Shown here piece by piece: positions 52,301 to 62,650 of a DNA stretch of 64,000 nucleotides (positions are counted from its first letter, which is position 1; each line of letters starts with the position of its first letter). The notes beneath the pieces were generated by a model. It saw only the letters and a program-made list of their open reading frames with translations. It was not told the origin of the DNA and made no database searches. This DNA comes from Planococcus citri (taxonomy: Eukaryota > Arthropoda > Insecta > Hemiptera > Pseudococcidae): contig NC_088680.1 of NCBI RefSeq assembly GCF_950023065.1, positions 35,142,559 through 35,206,558 on the forward strand, written 5' to 3'. The translations under genes and the position numbers were made by a program.

Positions 52301-53182
52301 CATATATTTCAAATTTTTCGAAAAACGTCAAAGTCGTCAAAATAATAAAATTTACTGTTTTTTGTAATGAATTTTAAAAATTTTTGCCCCCTGCCCCTTC
52401 GGTTTCATCCTTGTTTGTCGGTTTCCATATATTAAAACAATGCAATATATGTATTTCATTTTTGAAAGAGACATCCTCATTTTTCTAAACACAGTTGTGC
52501 TGTTATTCTGTAAGTATTTTCATTTGATGTGGAAACTTTCATTTTGAAAGAAATAAGAATGATTTTTCCATGTACTGCAGCTTTGATTTTTGAATAGTTT
52601 TCGACTTCCTTCATCGTAATGTACCGTAAAGTACCTAAGTGCTAAGTGGCTTGATCAGCGAATAGTGGGAAGGAAGGTGAAATTTTGAAGTTTGACTGAA
52701 CTCATTTTAAAATGAATTCATCGAAAGAAGAGTTCTGTTTCTGTATAATCGATTGAATGAAAACCGGCGACTTACGAAGTTACAACGTTGATAAAATAAA
52801 AAGAATATAGTTAACTGTAATAAGCTTCCTATTTCGCTGATTTTCTATTCTTGTTTTTCAAGTTCTCAATCGCTGGTTCTCATTGATAATAGGTTTGTTT
52901 CAACTTTTATTTTAATAGTGAATATTAGTGAATATATCACTTTAACAATATGTTGAGATGAGAAATTGAGAACTTAATATTGAGATAGCTGACGCTGAGT
53001 GTAAAAAAAAGTATCGAGCTTTCTCAAATGTGGCAAATAAACCAACCGAAAACCGAAATTATTTCATTTTTATTTGCTCTACTCTTGGAAAAAAAAATGA
53101 AAAAAAAAACACTTTTCAAAGTTGAAAAATAAAACGCGCACCTTGTGACTGTATGATGAACTAACATCGATACGTTGTTGGT

Positions 53183-54007
53183 CAATACCTCCTATACAAG
53201 AAGGCCAGAGCACTGGTTTTCTGACGTCACAGCTGGAGGCGATTGCGGCTTCATTGTTTTATAGGAGATTGCCCAATTTCTCAGTTTTTCTTGAATAATT
53301 TTTGAATGGTTAATGCTACAGATTTGAATTAAAAACCAGCTTGTAGAGGAGAAAGAGTAGATCATTTTTCATGTTTCAAATACCTATGTGCTCGATCAAA
53401 TTTTCGATTTATTTCAATTTATATGTAAAAAAATTTCAACCTCGAAACTTTGAACTTTGATAAATCGAAAATTTGATCGAGCACATAGGTGTTTGAGAGA
53501 TGAAAAATGATCTACTCTTTCTCCTCTACAACCTCGTTTTTTCCCCAAAGCTCTAGCGCTTTTCGATCAAAAGTTGTGAAAGTTCAAAGCTTTGAGCTTT
53601 TATAACTTTTGATCAAAAAGCGCTAGAGCTTTGGGGAAAAAACGAGGTTGTAGAGGAGAAAGAGTAGATCATTTTTCATCTCTCAAACACCTATGTGCTC
53701 GATCAAATTTTCGATTTATCAAAGTTCAAAGTTTCGAGGTTGAAATTTTTTTACATTTAATTTTAAATATATCAAAATTTTGATCGAGCACATAGGTGTT
53801 TGAAGAATGAAAAATGATCTACTTTTTTTCCTCTACAAGCTGGTTTTTAATTCAAATCTGTAGCATTAACCGTTCAAAAATTATTCAAGAAAAACTAAGA
53901 AATTGGGCAATATCCCATAAGACAATGCAGCCGTAATCGCCTCCAATGCCTACGTCACGTAGACTTCTTGGAGGTAGTGCTCAGGCCTTCTTGTATAGGA
54001 GGTATTG
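53183..54007. mobile_element. 825-bp foldback element with nested palindromes
   Basis: Outer ends CAATACCTCCTATACAAGAAGG and its inverted copy, flanked by a perfect 7-bp repeat TGTTGGT (53176-53182 and 54008-54014). Inner layers repeat the segment GTAGAGGAGAAAGAGTAGAT / CACATAGGTGTTTGA several times in alternating directions, with a central palindrome near 53590 (CGCTAGAGCTTTGGGGAAAA pairs). It is non-coding. The class is uncertain because its ends differ from the CAAGGGA foldbacks. Confidence 0.85.
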
Positions 54008-54014
54008 TGTTGGT

Positions 54015-54244
54015 TCGGTTCGTTTCGTTCGTTCTTCCATTGCTCACGCCTCGCCCCTCTCCGAGTTCTTTCGTCACGAAGTCGGCGTCGGCAGCGTCGA
54101 AACTAGAAAGCGTCATTCTTTCTTCTTTTCTTTCGCGAGTGCGTCCATTAAATTTGTTTCTTGTAAAAGTTATAAAATAGAACTGTATTATTTGTATTCC
54201 ACACGTGTTACTGCTGTATAATATGAATTAATTTTTCGCCATCG
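54015..54244 (+). promoter_or_regulatory. Candidate untranslated first exon 1 of a downstream gene
   Basis: A GC-richer stretch with TCG-rich strings ends in a strong donor, ATCG|GTAAGT at 54245. There is no useful start codon, since the ATG near 54222 meets TAA at once. A foldback element abuts it on the left. The gene itself would lie to the right, outside the window; this is inference from composition and the donor. Confidence 0.35.
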
Positions 54245-54349
54245 GTAAGTAATTTGCTATTCAACAGTTTCAAGTTATGATCTCGTAGTGTTTATCATTA
54301 ATTTATTTTTCATCACTTCACTCATGTCGGTGTATTTTTAAATGCGTAG

Positions 54350-54472
54350 TTGTTTTGTTTGCGATTCGAGCTCCGAAACCCGAAGCTGAAGCTCATTCAC
54401 GTCGCTGTTTTCCGAGCCTGATCTTATGGCCGAAGTTTTATATCGTTACAATTTCATCGAATTATAATCACG
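54350..54472 (+). promoter_or_regulatory. Candidate untranslated first exon 2 of a downstream gene
   Basis: Ends in CACG|GTAAGT at 54473. It has a short upstream frame from ATG 54427 (13 codons then TAA), so if transcribed it is a leader. The 5' limit is uncertain. Confidence 0.3.
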
Positions 54473-54789
54473 GTAAGTCGGCATATTGTCCGGTCTTATA
54501 ATTTCTTATACGTAGTTATGCCTGTATTGTGTGGTATTGGTTAAATTATTGTCAAATCTTGGTAACGCGATGCATGATTAGATGACGCAATCTTCGGCAA
54601 TATTTCATATTTGGGATGTGTTTCTCGTATTGCACATTATTAAGTGTTATCATTATGACAATAGTCACCTTATTTTGGGTATGAAATTGTTCATATGGCC
54701 AGAAAATATGTAGAAGTTGAAGTTATGAGTTGAGTCGTCTAGTTCTAGTTCCCTCATCATTCATTTATTATTTTTTTGATGCGAACAGA

Positions 54790-54860
54790 CATACACAGGC
54801 TAATGGTGGGGGTGTTGGTAACTCACCTCAGAATTCATTTCAAACACCACCTGCCGGCTA
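54790..54860 (+). other. Possible coding exon fragment, unidentified
   Basis: After an acceptor-like TTTTTTTGATGCGAACAG ending at 54789, the plus strand reads HTQANGGGVGNSPQNSFQTP, which resembles a disordered Gly/Asn/Gln-rich coding segment rather than random AT-rich DNA. The frame stays open to 55081, but no convincing donor was found. Family unknown. Confidence 0.2.
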
Positions 54861-56554
54861 CCTGTGCTATGTTGCCAATTTCTCTCTGTTAACAAAAATC
54901 CCAGCATTAAGCCGAAATTTCGGTTCATTTCACTCATCTTTGAATTTATTTTCGCTATTTGTGATTTTTTGTTTCAAATCACCAACCATTCAAAGATCGG
55001 CGATCGCAGAAATAAATCGAGCTCCAAGAATGGAAACTAAGGGACCATTTATTGTGTTTAGATGGAGTAATAATTCGACATGATGAAGTGTAAATCTGAC
55101 AAGTTTTGATCAAATTTTGAGGTGGAAATGAGTTCATTTTTATTGAGCGATCTAAATCTCCTTGCGATTATTACTTCTCAATAAGCAATCATTGATGTGA
55201 TGGAAATAATGAGCTAGTTTGTGTAATACATATAAGGAGAAGATACATATACCTACATATTAATTTGTTCCATGTAACTCAAGTTTTCTAAACGATTATA
55301 TCGAGTAATATTAGGGTTTCGAAAACATAATCTACGTTCGAAGTTACTCCAGATACTTACTTATGTACGTATGAAAAATATAATCCATTGGTGATAAGAA
55401 TCGTACAGCTTGGGAAGAGGTCATGATCATAAATAAAGAAATGCCTTCTTCAGCTGACAATAAGACTTTTGGGAATTTAATCGATCAGTCGCATTCGGAT
55501 ATAATCAACGTAAAGGTATTGATTATGGTGAGACATTCACTCAGCTCCGGTAGCTATATTATGATCGATGAAAAAACCGAAGCGTTTCAACAGCTTATTT
55601 ATATGATGAATTAGACGAAAATATCCGAATAAAAGTAAATAAAAATATTATTTTTGCACAATTTAAAATGAACCCTGAACATTGTATTACGGACGGAGCT
55701 GACGATGCTCATGAGGATCGAGAAAGAAATATCACTCTAATCCGCATCCTTCAATATTTATTTCCGTAAAATTGGTTCGTCGTGTTCTATTTTAGTTCTT
55801 ATAATTCGATTTAGTCTTTTTGTCTCGTACATAAACTACGTTGATTTACGTTCACGAAATTTCAAATAATTATTACAAATTCAACTCCAGTCTTTATAAA
55901 ATAAATTCAGATAAATTGATAAAACACATTAAGTCAACAACGTACCGATAACCATAATGTCGTTCTTTCGTTTCACCTGCATGTTTAGTTAGATAATGTG
56001 TATTCTATTTTACATTTGCGTTTGTGAATAATAGAAAATTACGTCTGAGCCTCTTCAGATAAAAAGTATCATTTAAATTAAAAATGTTGATAATCTAAAC
56101 AATGAATAATATTTCAGTAAGAATTCAGAATTCACTTTTCTAGTGTTGTATTCTTAATCGAACTAATTACCTGGTCTTTTCAGCTTTATACGGTTACAGA
56201 GCCCTGTATTTGGCTGTAATTGACGAATTCTCTCGCTTTTTGCTCAAAATAATAGTGAAAGTTAAAATTATTGTATAGTTTGTAATATTTCACGTTTTAG
56301 TTTTTTCCATAAATTGTCTTACAAATCTCGCATTGTTACCTAAATTTTCTTTAAAATTTCAATTTTTTGCTAAAAATTGCCAAGAGTTTTACTTTTTTGG
56401 CTAATATTGCTTACAGTTTGTTGCTGTTTTGACAACAAATGTCACGAAATATGTACACCTAACCTTGCTGACTTCCATGTAGAAAATTGACGAAGTTTTG
56501 CTTTATTATTATTACCAATAGTTAGCTGCGAAATGATCTCATTAGGGCACTATA
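54861..56554. other. Non-coding DNA, nothing identified
   Basis: No gene could be identified. Short open frames at 55423-55614 and about 55668-55770 read like diverged coding remnants, but I cannot place them in a family. Confidence 0.4.
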
Positions 56555-56935
56555 ACAGGGGGTATGCTGGTCCGCCATTTTCTTGCGAAAGAGAATTTTC
56601 CATAAGTCGAAAACTATAACATTTAGAGAAATTTTACAAGCGAGCTTTTTTGTAGAGAATGGAAAAATATGACCAACTGTGCCTAATTCTTGAAATTTCA
56701 TGTAGTAGAACAAAATTTTGAAAAAATGAAAAAAGTCATGAAAATTGTTTCGTTTTTTCATTTTGTTGGATTTTTTACGTTCTACTGCATGAAATTTAAG
56801 ATTTTTGCACAGTTGGTCATATTTTTTCGTTCTCTACAAAAAAGCTCTCTCGTAAAATTTCTCTCAAATGTCATAGTTTTTGACTTATAGGAATTTCGTT
56901 TTCGTAAGAAAATGTCCGACCAGCATACCCCCTGT
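56555..56935. mobile_element. Inverted-repeat element (MITE), 381 bp
   Basis: Ends ACAGGGGGTATGCTGGTC / GACCAGCATACCCCCTGT, with TA on both sides (56553-56554 and 56936-56937). The match continues inward in diverged form (ACTATAACATTT, GCACAGTTGGTCATATTTTT), so the whole element can fold. Non-coding. Confidence 0.8.
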
Positions 56936-57705
56936 TAAAGATCTCATTTCTCTAACTAAAATTGGCAAAAAGTACATTTTTTTGCGAGGAATTGACTGTC
57001 AAAAAGTCGTGCTTTTAATAGAAACTGAAAGTTGCAGTGTTGGTAAACATGTTTTTTGAATAAAAGGGTTCTGGTCTTCTTATCTTGTCCTGTTTTTCCA
57101 TTTCCAGTTTTCCACTCTTCCTCTGGTCTGATCTTCTACTCACTGTTGCGATGTAACGTAACTATCTTGTAAGTCTCGTTGTGTGCTTGTGTTGGAGATA
57201 CCAGATGAGCATTTGGGGGGGGGGGTGATACGATAAGACGATATTGCACACAATTCTTGGTGTGGTGAGGGTGTATGACGTACGTGACGTGGATGTTTGT
57301 TAACGCGTTTGTTATTCGTTCGCCGCGCCGCCGGTTCCTCAGTTGATCATCAACTCAAGTTAGAACTCGACCCGACTCGACTCAGTCCTTTGTTCGTCGT
57401 GGTCACCTCAGTTTGACAGTTTCTGTTTTTTGCGCCGAAATACGCGTCAACCGGGTCTCTCCTGTGTTCTAGAAGGATCATTCGACGCCATTTTCGGAAA
57501 TTCGGTTCAGTGGTGGCAGCCTAGATTTTTGCCGAGTGTAGCGAAACCCGAATTTATCGAAATAAAAAAGTGTTGATTTTTTCTGGGTGTAGCGGGTGTA
57601 TAGCGAAAATTTTCGAGTTGTAAATTGATGGAATACAAACAAGAAAAGAGGTATTTTTAATTGTTTATTGTACACCTAAGAAAATCGTATCAACATACCT
57701 ACTTA

Positions 57706-58329
57706 CAAGGGAGGTGCCCCAGGTGACATGCACCGATTTTAATGATTATGCACCATTGGATAGAGGACATCGAACATAGTCTACCACAAAATTTTCAGCT
57801 GCTGAAGTTGATATTTCGATTTTTCAAAGCAGTTTTTCGATTTTCACATAGCAATTGTGAAAATTGGAAAAATCGCCCTGGAAGGGTCAAATATTAACTT
57901 CAGCAGCTGAAAATTTCCTGGTGGGCTAGTCTCATCATATGTATTGAAATGCCCAAATAATATTGAAGGTTTCGGTATGCGACCTCCGCCCACTATTTTT
58001 GGCCAATTTTTCAAAATTGCAATGTGAAAATCAAAAAATCGCCCTGGGGGATCAAATATCAACTTCAGCAGCTGAAAATTTCACCTTGGGCTAGTCTCAT
58101 CATATGTATTAATGCCCAAATAATATTAAAGGTTTCGGTATGCGACCTGCGCCGATTATATTTGGCCAATTTTTCAAAATTGCTATGTGAAAATCGAAAA
58201 ATTGCTCTGAAAAATCGAAATATCAACTTCAGCAGCTGAAAATTTTGTGGTAGACTATGTTCGATGTCCTCTATCCAATGGTGCAAGAATCATTTAAATC
58301 GGCGCATGTCGCCTGGGGCACCTCCCTTG
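57706..58329. mobile_element. Foldback element, CAAGGGA-ended family, nested in the hAT
   Basis: Ends CAAGGGAGGTGCCCCAGG and inverted CCTGGGGCACCTCCCTTG, flanked by TTA (57703-57705 and 58330-58332). The arms contain TTTTCAGCTGCTGAAGTTGA-type strings and the middle holds two more inverted copies. Shared termini and the 3-bp target tie it to 30706-32070. It is 624 bp and non-coding. Confidence 0.85.
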
Positions 58330-58427
58330 TTAGTAAAACAAAACCAAGCAAAAAAATGCGAAAACCAACACCAAAAAAAAATAATACAGAATCAGTTTTA
58401 CAGCCATGTCCTTAGAAAAACAACCTA

Positions 58428-59700
58428 TTACATAATCATAAAAGCTGAACGTCGATATTTATTTCTTTCGATCCATGAATTCATAATATTGTCCAATTCG
58501 CGAAGTAATTCTTCTCCGTAGATACTTTTATATGTGTAGAGAATAGCGATGTTATTTAAATGTTTTGCAATCATAACAGCTCGGAGATATGTTTTTAATA
58601 ATTTCAATGCTGAAAATGATCGTTCACAGGTTACAGAAAATACTGGCATAGTCAATACTAGAGTACAAAGTCGTTTCATTTCACTGGTGACATTCCATAA
58701 AGTTGTCTCTGAGGAGTAAAAGTCCAATACTTCCTGTAAGGACTCAGGAGTCCGACCTTTTTTTTCTACAAAATAGTCTAAAAATACATCGCAATGTAAT
58801 AAGAGTCTTGAACCAGTGTTGAGAACCGTTTGGATTTGAATTGGTTGTGATGGTTGTGGTTTTCAGAACCTTTGAAAATAAGTGGTTCTGGTTTCGGTTC
58901 TCAAAAGGTTCCCAGTTTTGGCTTTGAAACGGTTTTGTTTTGGTTCCAAAAGATACCTTTCACATTGTTCTTCCAAAATGGTTCTCAGTTCTTCTCAAAC
59001 TCAAACGGTTCTGGTGGTTCCTTTTACTCCTCCTTTGATATTTTGCTGGTGGTACTGGTTGTTCCACCAATTAAAAAATGGTTCCAAATGGTTCCAGATG
59101 CAAAAAATTGGCAAAAAATTGAAAATTTGTGAAAATTCCCCTTTACCTCGCTTATTTTGCATGATAAACATGAATTCTTATTTCACTTTGGTTAAAAAAA
59201 ACGAAGTTTCAATGATGAGAGGACCAAAAAGAACCGATTCCTGAAAAGGGTTCCTGATGGTTCTTCTTATTTGAAACTTGTTCTGGTTCTTGTTCTGGTT
59301 GTTCTTTCCTTAAAAAACTCAATCGGTTCTAAATGGTTCTAAATTGTTTCAAAATCATTTTATATGGTTGTTCTTTCGGTACTTCTCTTTTCCAAATTTT
59401 GAAACGGTTCTGATGGTTCTGGGTCCCGTTTCAATTGACCTAAAAAAGCGGTTGTGGTGGTTCCAAACGGTTGTGGTTCCAAACGGTTTTCAACACTGTC
59501 TTGAACCATTCAAATCGGATTTGTACATGCCATTGAATTTAATAGCGGCAACTGGTAACCAGTGGAATGTAGATTTTTTAAAATTATCAGTGCAGACAGC
59601 AGAGAAAAGCCAACTCAGACAGTTGTACCAACTTCTGTACTTATACAACAGATTTTTTTTCTTAAATTTGAAACTTATTGTTGAAAGCGTAAAAACGTAA
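58428..59700 (-). pseudogene. hAT transposase, C-terminal remnant interrupted by a nested element
   Basis: The minus-strand frame at 58428-58727 ends with the hAT dimerisation domain, recognised by the CERSFSALKLLKTYLR motif (general form P-x-S-x-x-x-E-R-x-F-S ... K-x-x-x-R) and resembling the ZMYM-like hAT group. Upstream, sequence that appears to belong to the same protein resumes at 59507-59700 on the other side of the nested element. The N-terminal zinc finger and the catalytic Asp-containing part are missing, so the copy cannot make an active enzyme. Confidence 0.8.
58814..59498. mobile_element. Small non-autonomous hAT element nested in the transposase
   Basis: Ends CAGTGTTGAGAACCGTTTGG and inverted CCAAACGGTTTTCAACACTG, with an 8-bp target duplication TCTTGAAC (58806-58813 and 59499-59506). 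The interior is built of GGTTCC/GGTTCTGG repeats. It is 685 bp, and the open frames within are repeat-derived. Confidence 0.92.
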
Positions 59701-60263
59701 ATTATAACCATCAATCATGTAAAATAAGAGGATGATTTTTTTCTGGGTGTAGCGAATTTTTTCTGTGTGTAGCAAATTTTTTCCAGGTGTAGCAAGCTGC
59801 TACACCCGCTATACAAAGGCTGCCACCGCTGATTCGGTTTGTTATAAGTAGTTGTTCGGTTAAATTACTCGGGTCTCGTTGTTGTAATTATTCAGTTTCG
59901 AGTATTTCATTTCAATACAAAAGTATATTTATCACTATCATTCGGTTTAATTCGCATGGTCTAAATTTATTGTGCAACTGTCAACGTGATAATCTGTATT
60001 TTTGTGCGCTCGTTTTTTTGTCAACTTTGGCATTTTGTCGTTCGTGAGAAATATTACATTACGAAAATCGAAGAAGATACTTTTTGCTAGTACTGTGTTG
60101 TTAAGTAATAATTCTGATGTTATTGGCTGCATGCTTGTGCATGTGAAGACGCTCAGGTAAGACTCGCATGAGTTTTTTTCTATTCCTATATTAGTTTACG
60201 AGAATGACGCAATTGTTTGCAACACGTGTTGGATGGCAGCTGATTCGTGCATACCCCTTGAGA

Positions 60264-60330
60264 GCTGACATCACTGAGGAAACCTTTCGGGTCCATGCCA
60301 GCACCCGGAGGTTTCCTCAGCGATGTCAGC
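60264..60330. ncRNA. Candidate miRNA-like or small palindromic hairpin
   Basis: Two 21-base arms, GCTGACATCACTGAGGAAACC (60264-60284) and its inverse at 60310-60330 with one mismatch, are extended inward by a further 6-7 pairs (TCGGGT/ACCCGG) to a loop of about 10 bases. A weaker outer pairing joins CATACCCCTT (60250) and AAGGGATACG (60351). Size and shape fit a pre-miRNA. I do not recognise the sequence as a known miRNA; it could also be a tiny MITE. Confidence 0.35.
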
Positions 60331-60833
60331 ATAAAATTAAGTCATCGCTTAAGGGATACGTATAGTGATGAAATTATGAAGGATCTTAGGATCGACATTT
60401 TCCTGCAAATGATTAATGATACATTAAATGATTAGACGAAGTAATTTATGAACACATTACGTTGATCGATGAAATGAAAAAACTAACGCATGAATCTCTT
60501 AGCTAGCATTATGTGCGGAATTCGTGCTGTTGGTACTTGGTACCGCAATAGTACCGCATTAATTGGTTGTTTTTCGATCAGGGTTACCAACTTGAGTTTT
60601 TTTAAATACCGGATATGAAAAATGAGCAAAAAAATCCTTCAATTTCAAAATATTTAAGTAAGGTACCGCCTATACGAGTATATGTGAGGGCGCATATCAG
60701 TTTTTATTTTGAACACAAAAAAATTACGGAATATGTCATTACATAAGTCGATTCGATTCTTATTTCTGAACTACATTACATACCAACACTACTGTGAATT
60801 TTCAAATGAATATTTTGTTTGCGAAGTCACTGC

Positions 60834-60895
60834 CTTCAAAATTTCCTTGTGATTGGTATGATTTCTTCAAAATTTCCTTGTGATTGGTATGATTT
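60834..60895. repeat. Perfect tandem duplication, 31-bp unit
   Basis: Two identical copies of a 31-base unit starting CTTCAAAATTTCCTTGTGAT, joined directly. Confidence 0.95.
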
Positions 60896-62390
60896 TTAAT
60901 AAAATAATGAAATTCTATTCAGAACTAGAAAATGGTTTTTGTAAAGTTAGATACCTAACACCTTAACCTGCTTATAAGATTCAATTTTCAACTCCGTTAT
61001 GTATTCTCCTAGTTTTGGTAAAAATTTCATTTTGTATATCGAATAAGTTCTTGGAACGATGTTTCTAAAATCGATTATGATTCGTAAGAAAGAGAAGTGA
61101 ACGTCGTCGGAGGTGGCATCGTTACGATGATTTGTTTAAGGGACGAGCTCATGATATCAAGGGATGGTACTCTGAATTGAGATTATTGCTCGGATCTGGG
61201 ACGAATACCATTTTGTATTGATAGACAGGTTTTCAAAAGTACAGAAACATTGTCTGTGAACTTTAATAATTAACAAATGATTTCGATTTACTAGCGGTTC
61301 CAATTATCGAACAGAATAAGTACATAACAAAAATGGATTATTCGCCATATGGGCTATAGTGTGCGTCGCACACAAGTACATAATCATCTTTCACTTTAGA
61401 TGAAATTAATAACAGTGCCTTTTCCCATCTTTTTCTGAATGCATCGTTTTTAGGTAATTTATGGAGTCGGATATTTCAGCTAACGTAAGCCTGAAACATG
61501 ATTATTGAGCATGTATCAAACAAATTTATATTTCATTAAAAAGCTGAAATGCCTGAATTGATCGTGTTTATCTTACGGATTATAACGAATCTCTTGCAGA
61601 GCATGTTTTTCGTGATGAAAAACCACTGCGACCAGCACAGGGTGTATTTTTACATTTAATGTTAAAGGAAACTAAATTGTATCTCTGGAAAACGACACCT
61701 GAATTTAGAAGTACATAAGTCGATCCAATTTCCATTGTTTCATTTCACCAACGTGCAGCGTAGTGTGTCACTGAGATTTTCCTCATTTGAATGAAAATCG
61801 AGTAAAAAAAAGGCTTGTTTAGGATGTGGACGATTCTCGAATTGTAATCAAAAATTGATAGCTTATCGTGTTCAGAACCAAATAATTAGAAAAACAACAC
61901 AATGATGATTTTTTTTTTGTCAAATTTATTACAAATTACAGTCGATTAACCTTACGTAACAATAACAAATCATTCACCCGTCACCGTAGCATTATCGTTT
62001 ACCAATCGGCTATAGAAGGGTCTTCGATTGATTAAGGACGATCCTTTTAGAACTTTAGCGATCCGATTCTACGTATCCGGACGAACTTTTGTTGGGTATC
62101 AAATATGTAGTTCATATTGCTTCATGTGAAAGAGGAAATATTATTGGAGAAAATTTTTCCAAGTTAGCATCATTAGAACAGCTGTACCTTGGAGTTAGAT
62201 ATTTTTCTCCATACTTTTTAATGGGAAAAATATCAAACTCCAAATTTTGTTGCAATTATATAATTTGAAAGTGAAACTAACCAGATGCGAGTGACCTTGT
62301 AAGATTTTCAGTAGGCAAAATAAAATTTATTAAACTCACAAATTCAGTTGTATTTTGAAAATAAAAATAAAAAAAAACAGGTAGGCTATT

Positions 62391-62650
62391 AAGTACATAC
62401 AACACAGCTTTAAAACAAGCTAAAATTCAATTAAACGTAAAAACAATAATTTTTTCTGAAATTTAACAAAAAAAAACATAAGTACATACAACACAGCTTT
62501 AAAACCAGCTCAAATTCAATTAAACATTAAAAAACCAGCCTTTTTCTAAAGCGTAACAAAAAAATAACAAACTTCATTATTAAAAAAAAAAAAAAAAAAC
62601 AAAGAAAAACAAAACAGGTAAATAGGTACTACACAGCATTAAAATAAGCT
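62391..62650. repeat. Tandem duplication, 89-bp unit plus a partial third copy
   Basis: AAGTACATACAACACAGCTT starts copies at 62391 and 62480. A third, shortened copy (ACACAGCATTAAAATAAGCT) follows at about 62632 after an A-rich expansion. Confidence 0.85.

Larger units (their letters stand above)
49602..53182. other. Intergenic DNA right of the VDAC gene
   Basis: VDAC 3' UTR (end unknown), then a TA-flanked inverted-repeat element (50356-51354), dispersed repeat copy B (51690-52300) and AT-rich filler. No gene recognised. Confidence 0.6.
57508..59831 (-). mobile_element. Decayed hAT transposon with two nested insertions
   Basis: Ends CAGTGGTGGCAGCC and, read inward from the right, CAGCGGTGGCAGCC; perfect 8-bp target duplication ATTCGGTT at 57500-57507 and 59832-59839. 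Subterminal GTGTAGC strings lie at both ends (57536, 57594; 59745-59800). The minus strand carries the C-terminal part of a hAT transposase. Nested inside are a foldback (57706-58329) and a smaller hAT element (58814-59498). Most of the transposase is deleted, so it is non-autonomous now. Confidence 0.93.
57300..60156 (+). promoter_or_regulatory. Candidate first exon and promoter split by a hAT insertion
   Basis: Removing the hAT (57508-59831 plus one copy of ATTCGGTT) joins 57300-57507 to 59840-60156. The result is a relatively GC-rich stretch (CGCCGCGCCGCCGG near 57322; TCAGTT initiator-like strings near 57339 and 57409) that ends in a good donor, CTCAG|GTAAGA at 60157. It has no long open frame, so it would be a leader exon of a gene to the right. 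Confidence 0.3.

Noticed and set aside
55423..55614. 63-codon open frame with coding-like composition
   Set aside because: No homologue recognised and no splice structure. It could be a transposon remnant, so not called as a gene.
58854..59700. Open frames of 90-120 codons on the plus strand
   Set aside because: They are translations of GGTTCC/GGTTCTGG repeats of the nested hAT element and of the reverse strand of the transposase remnant.
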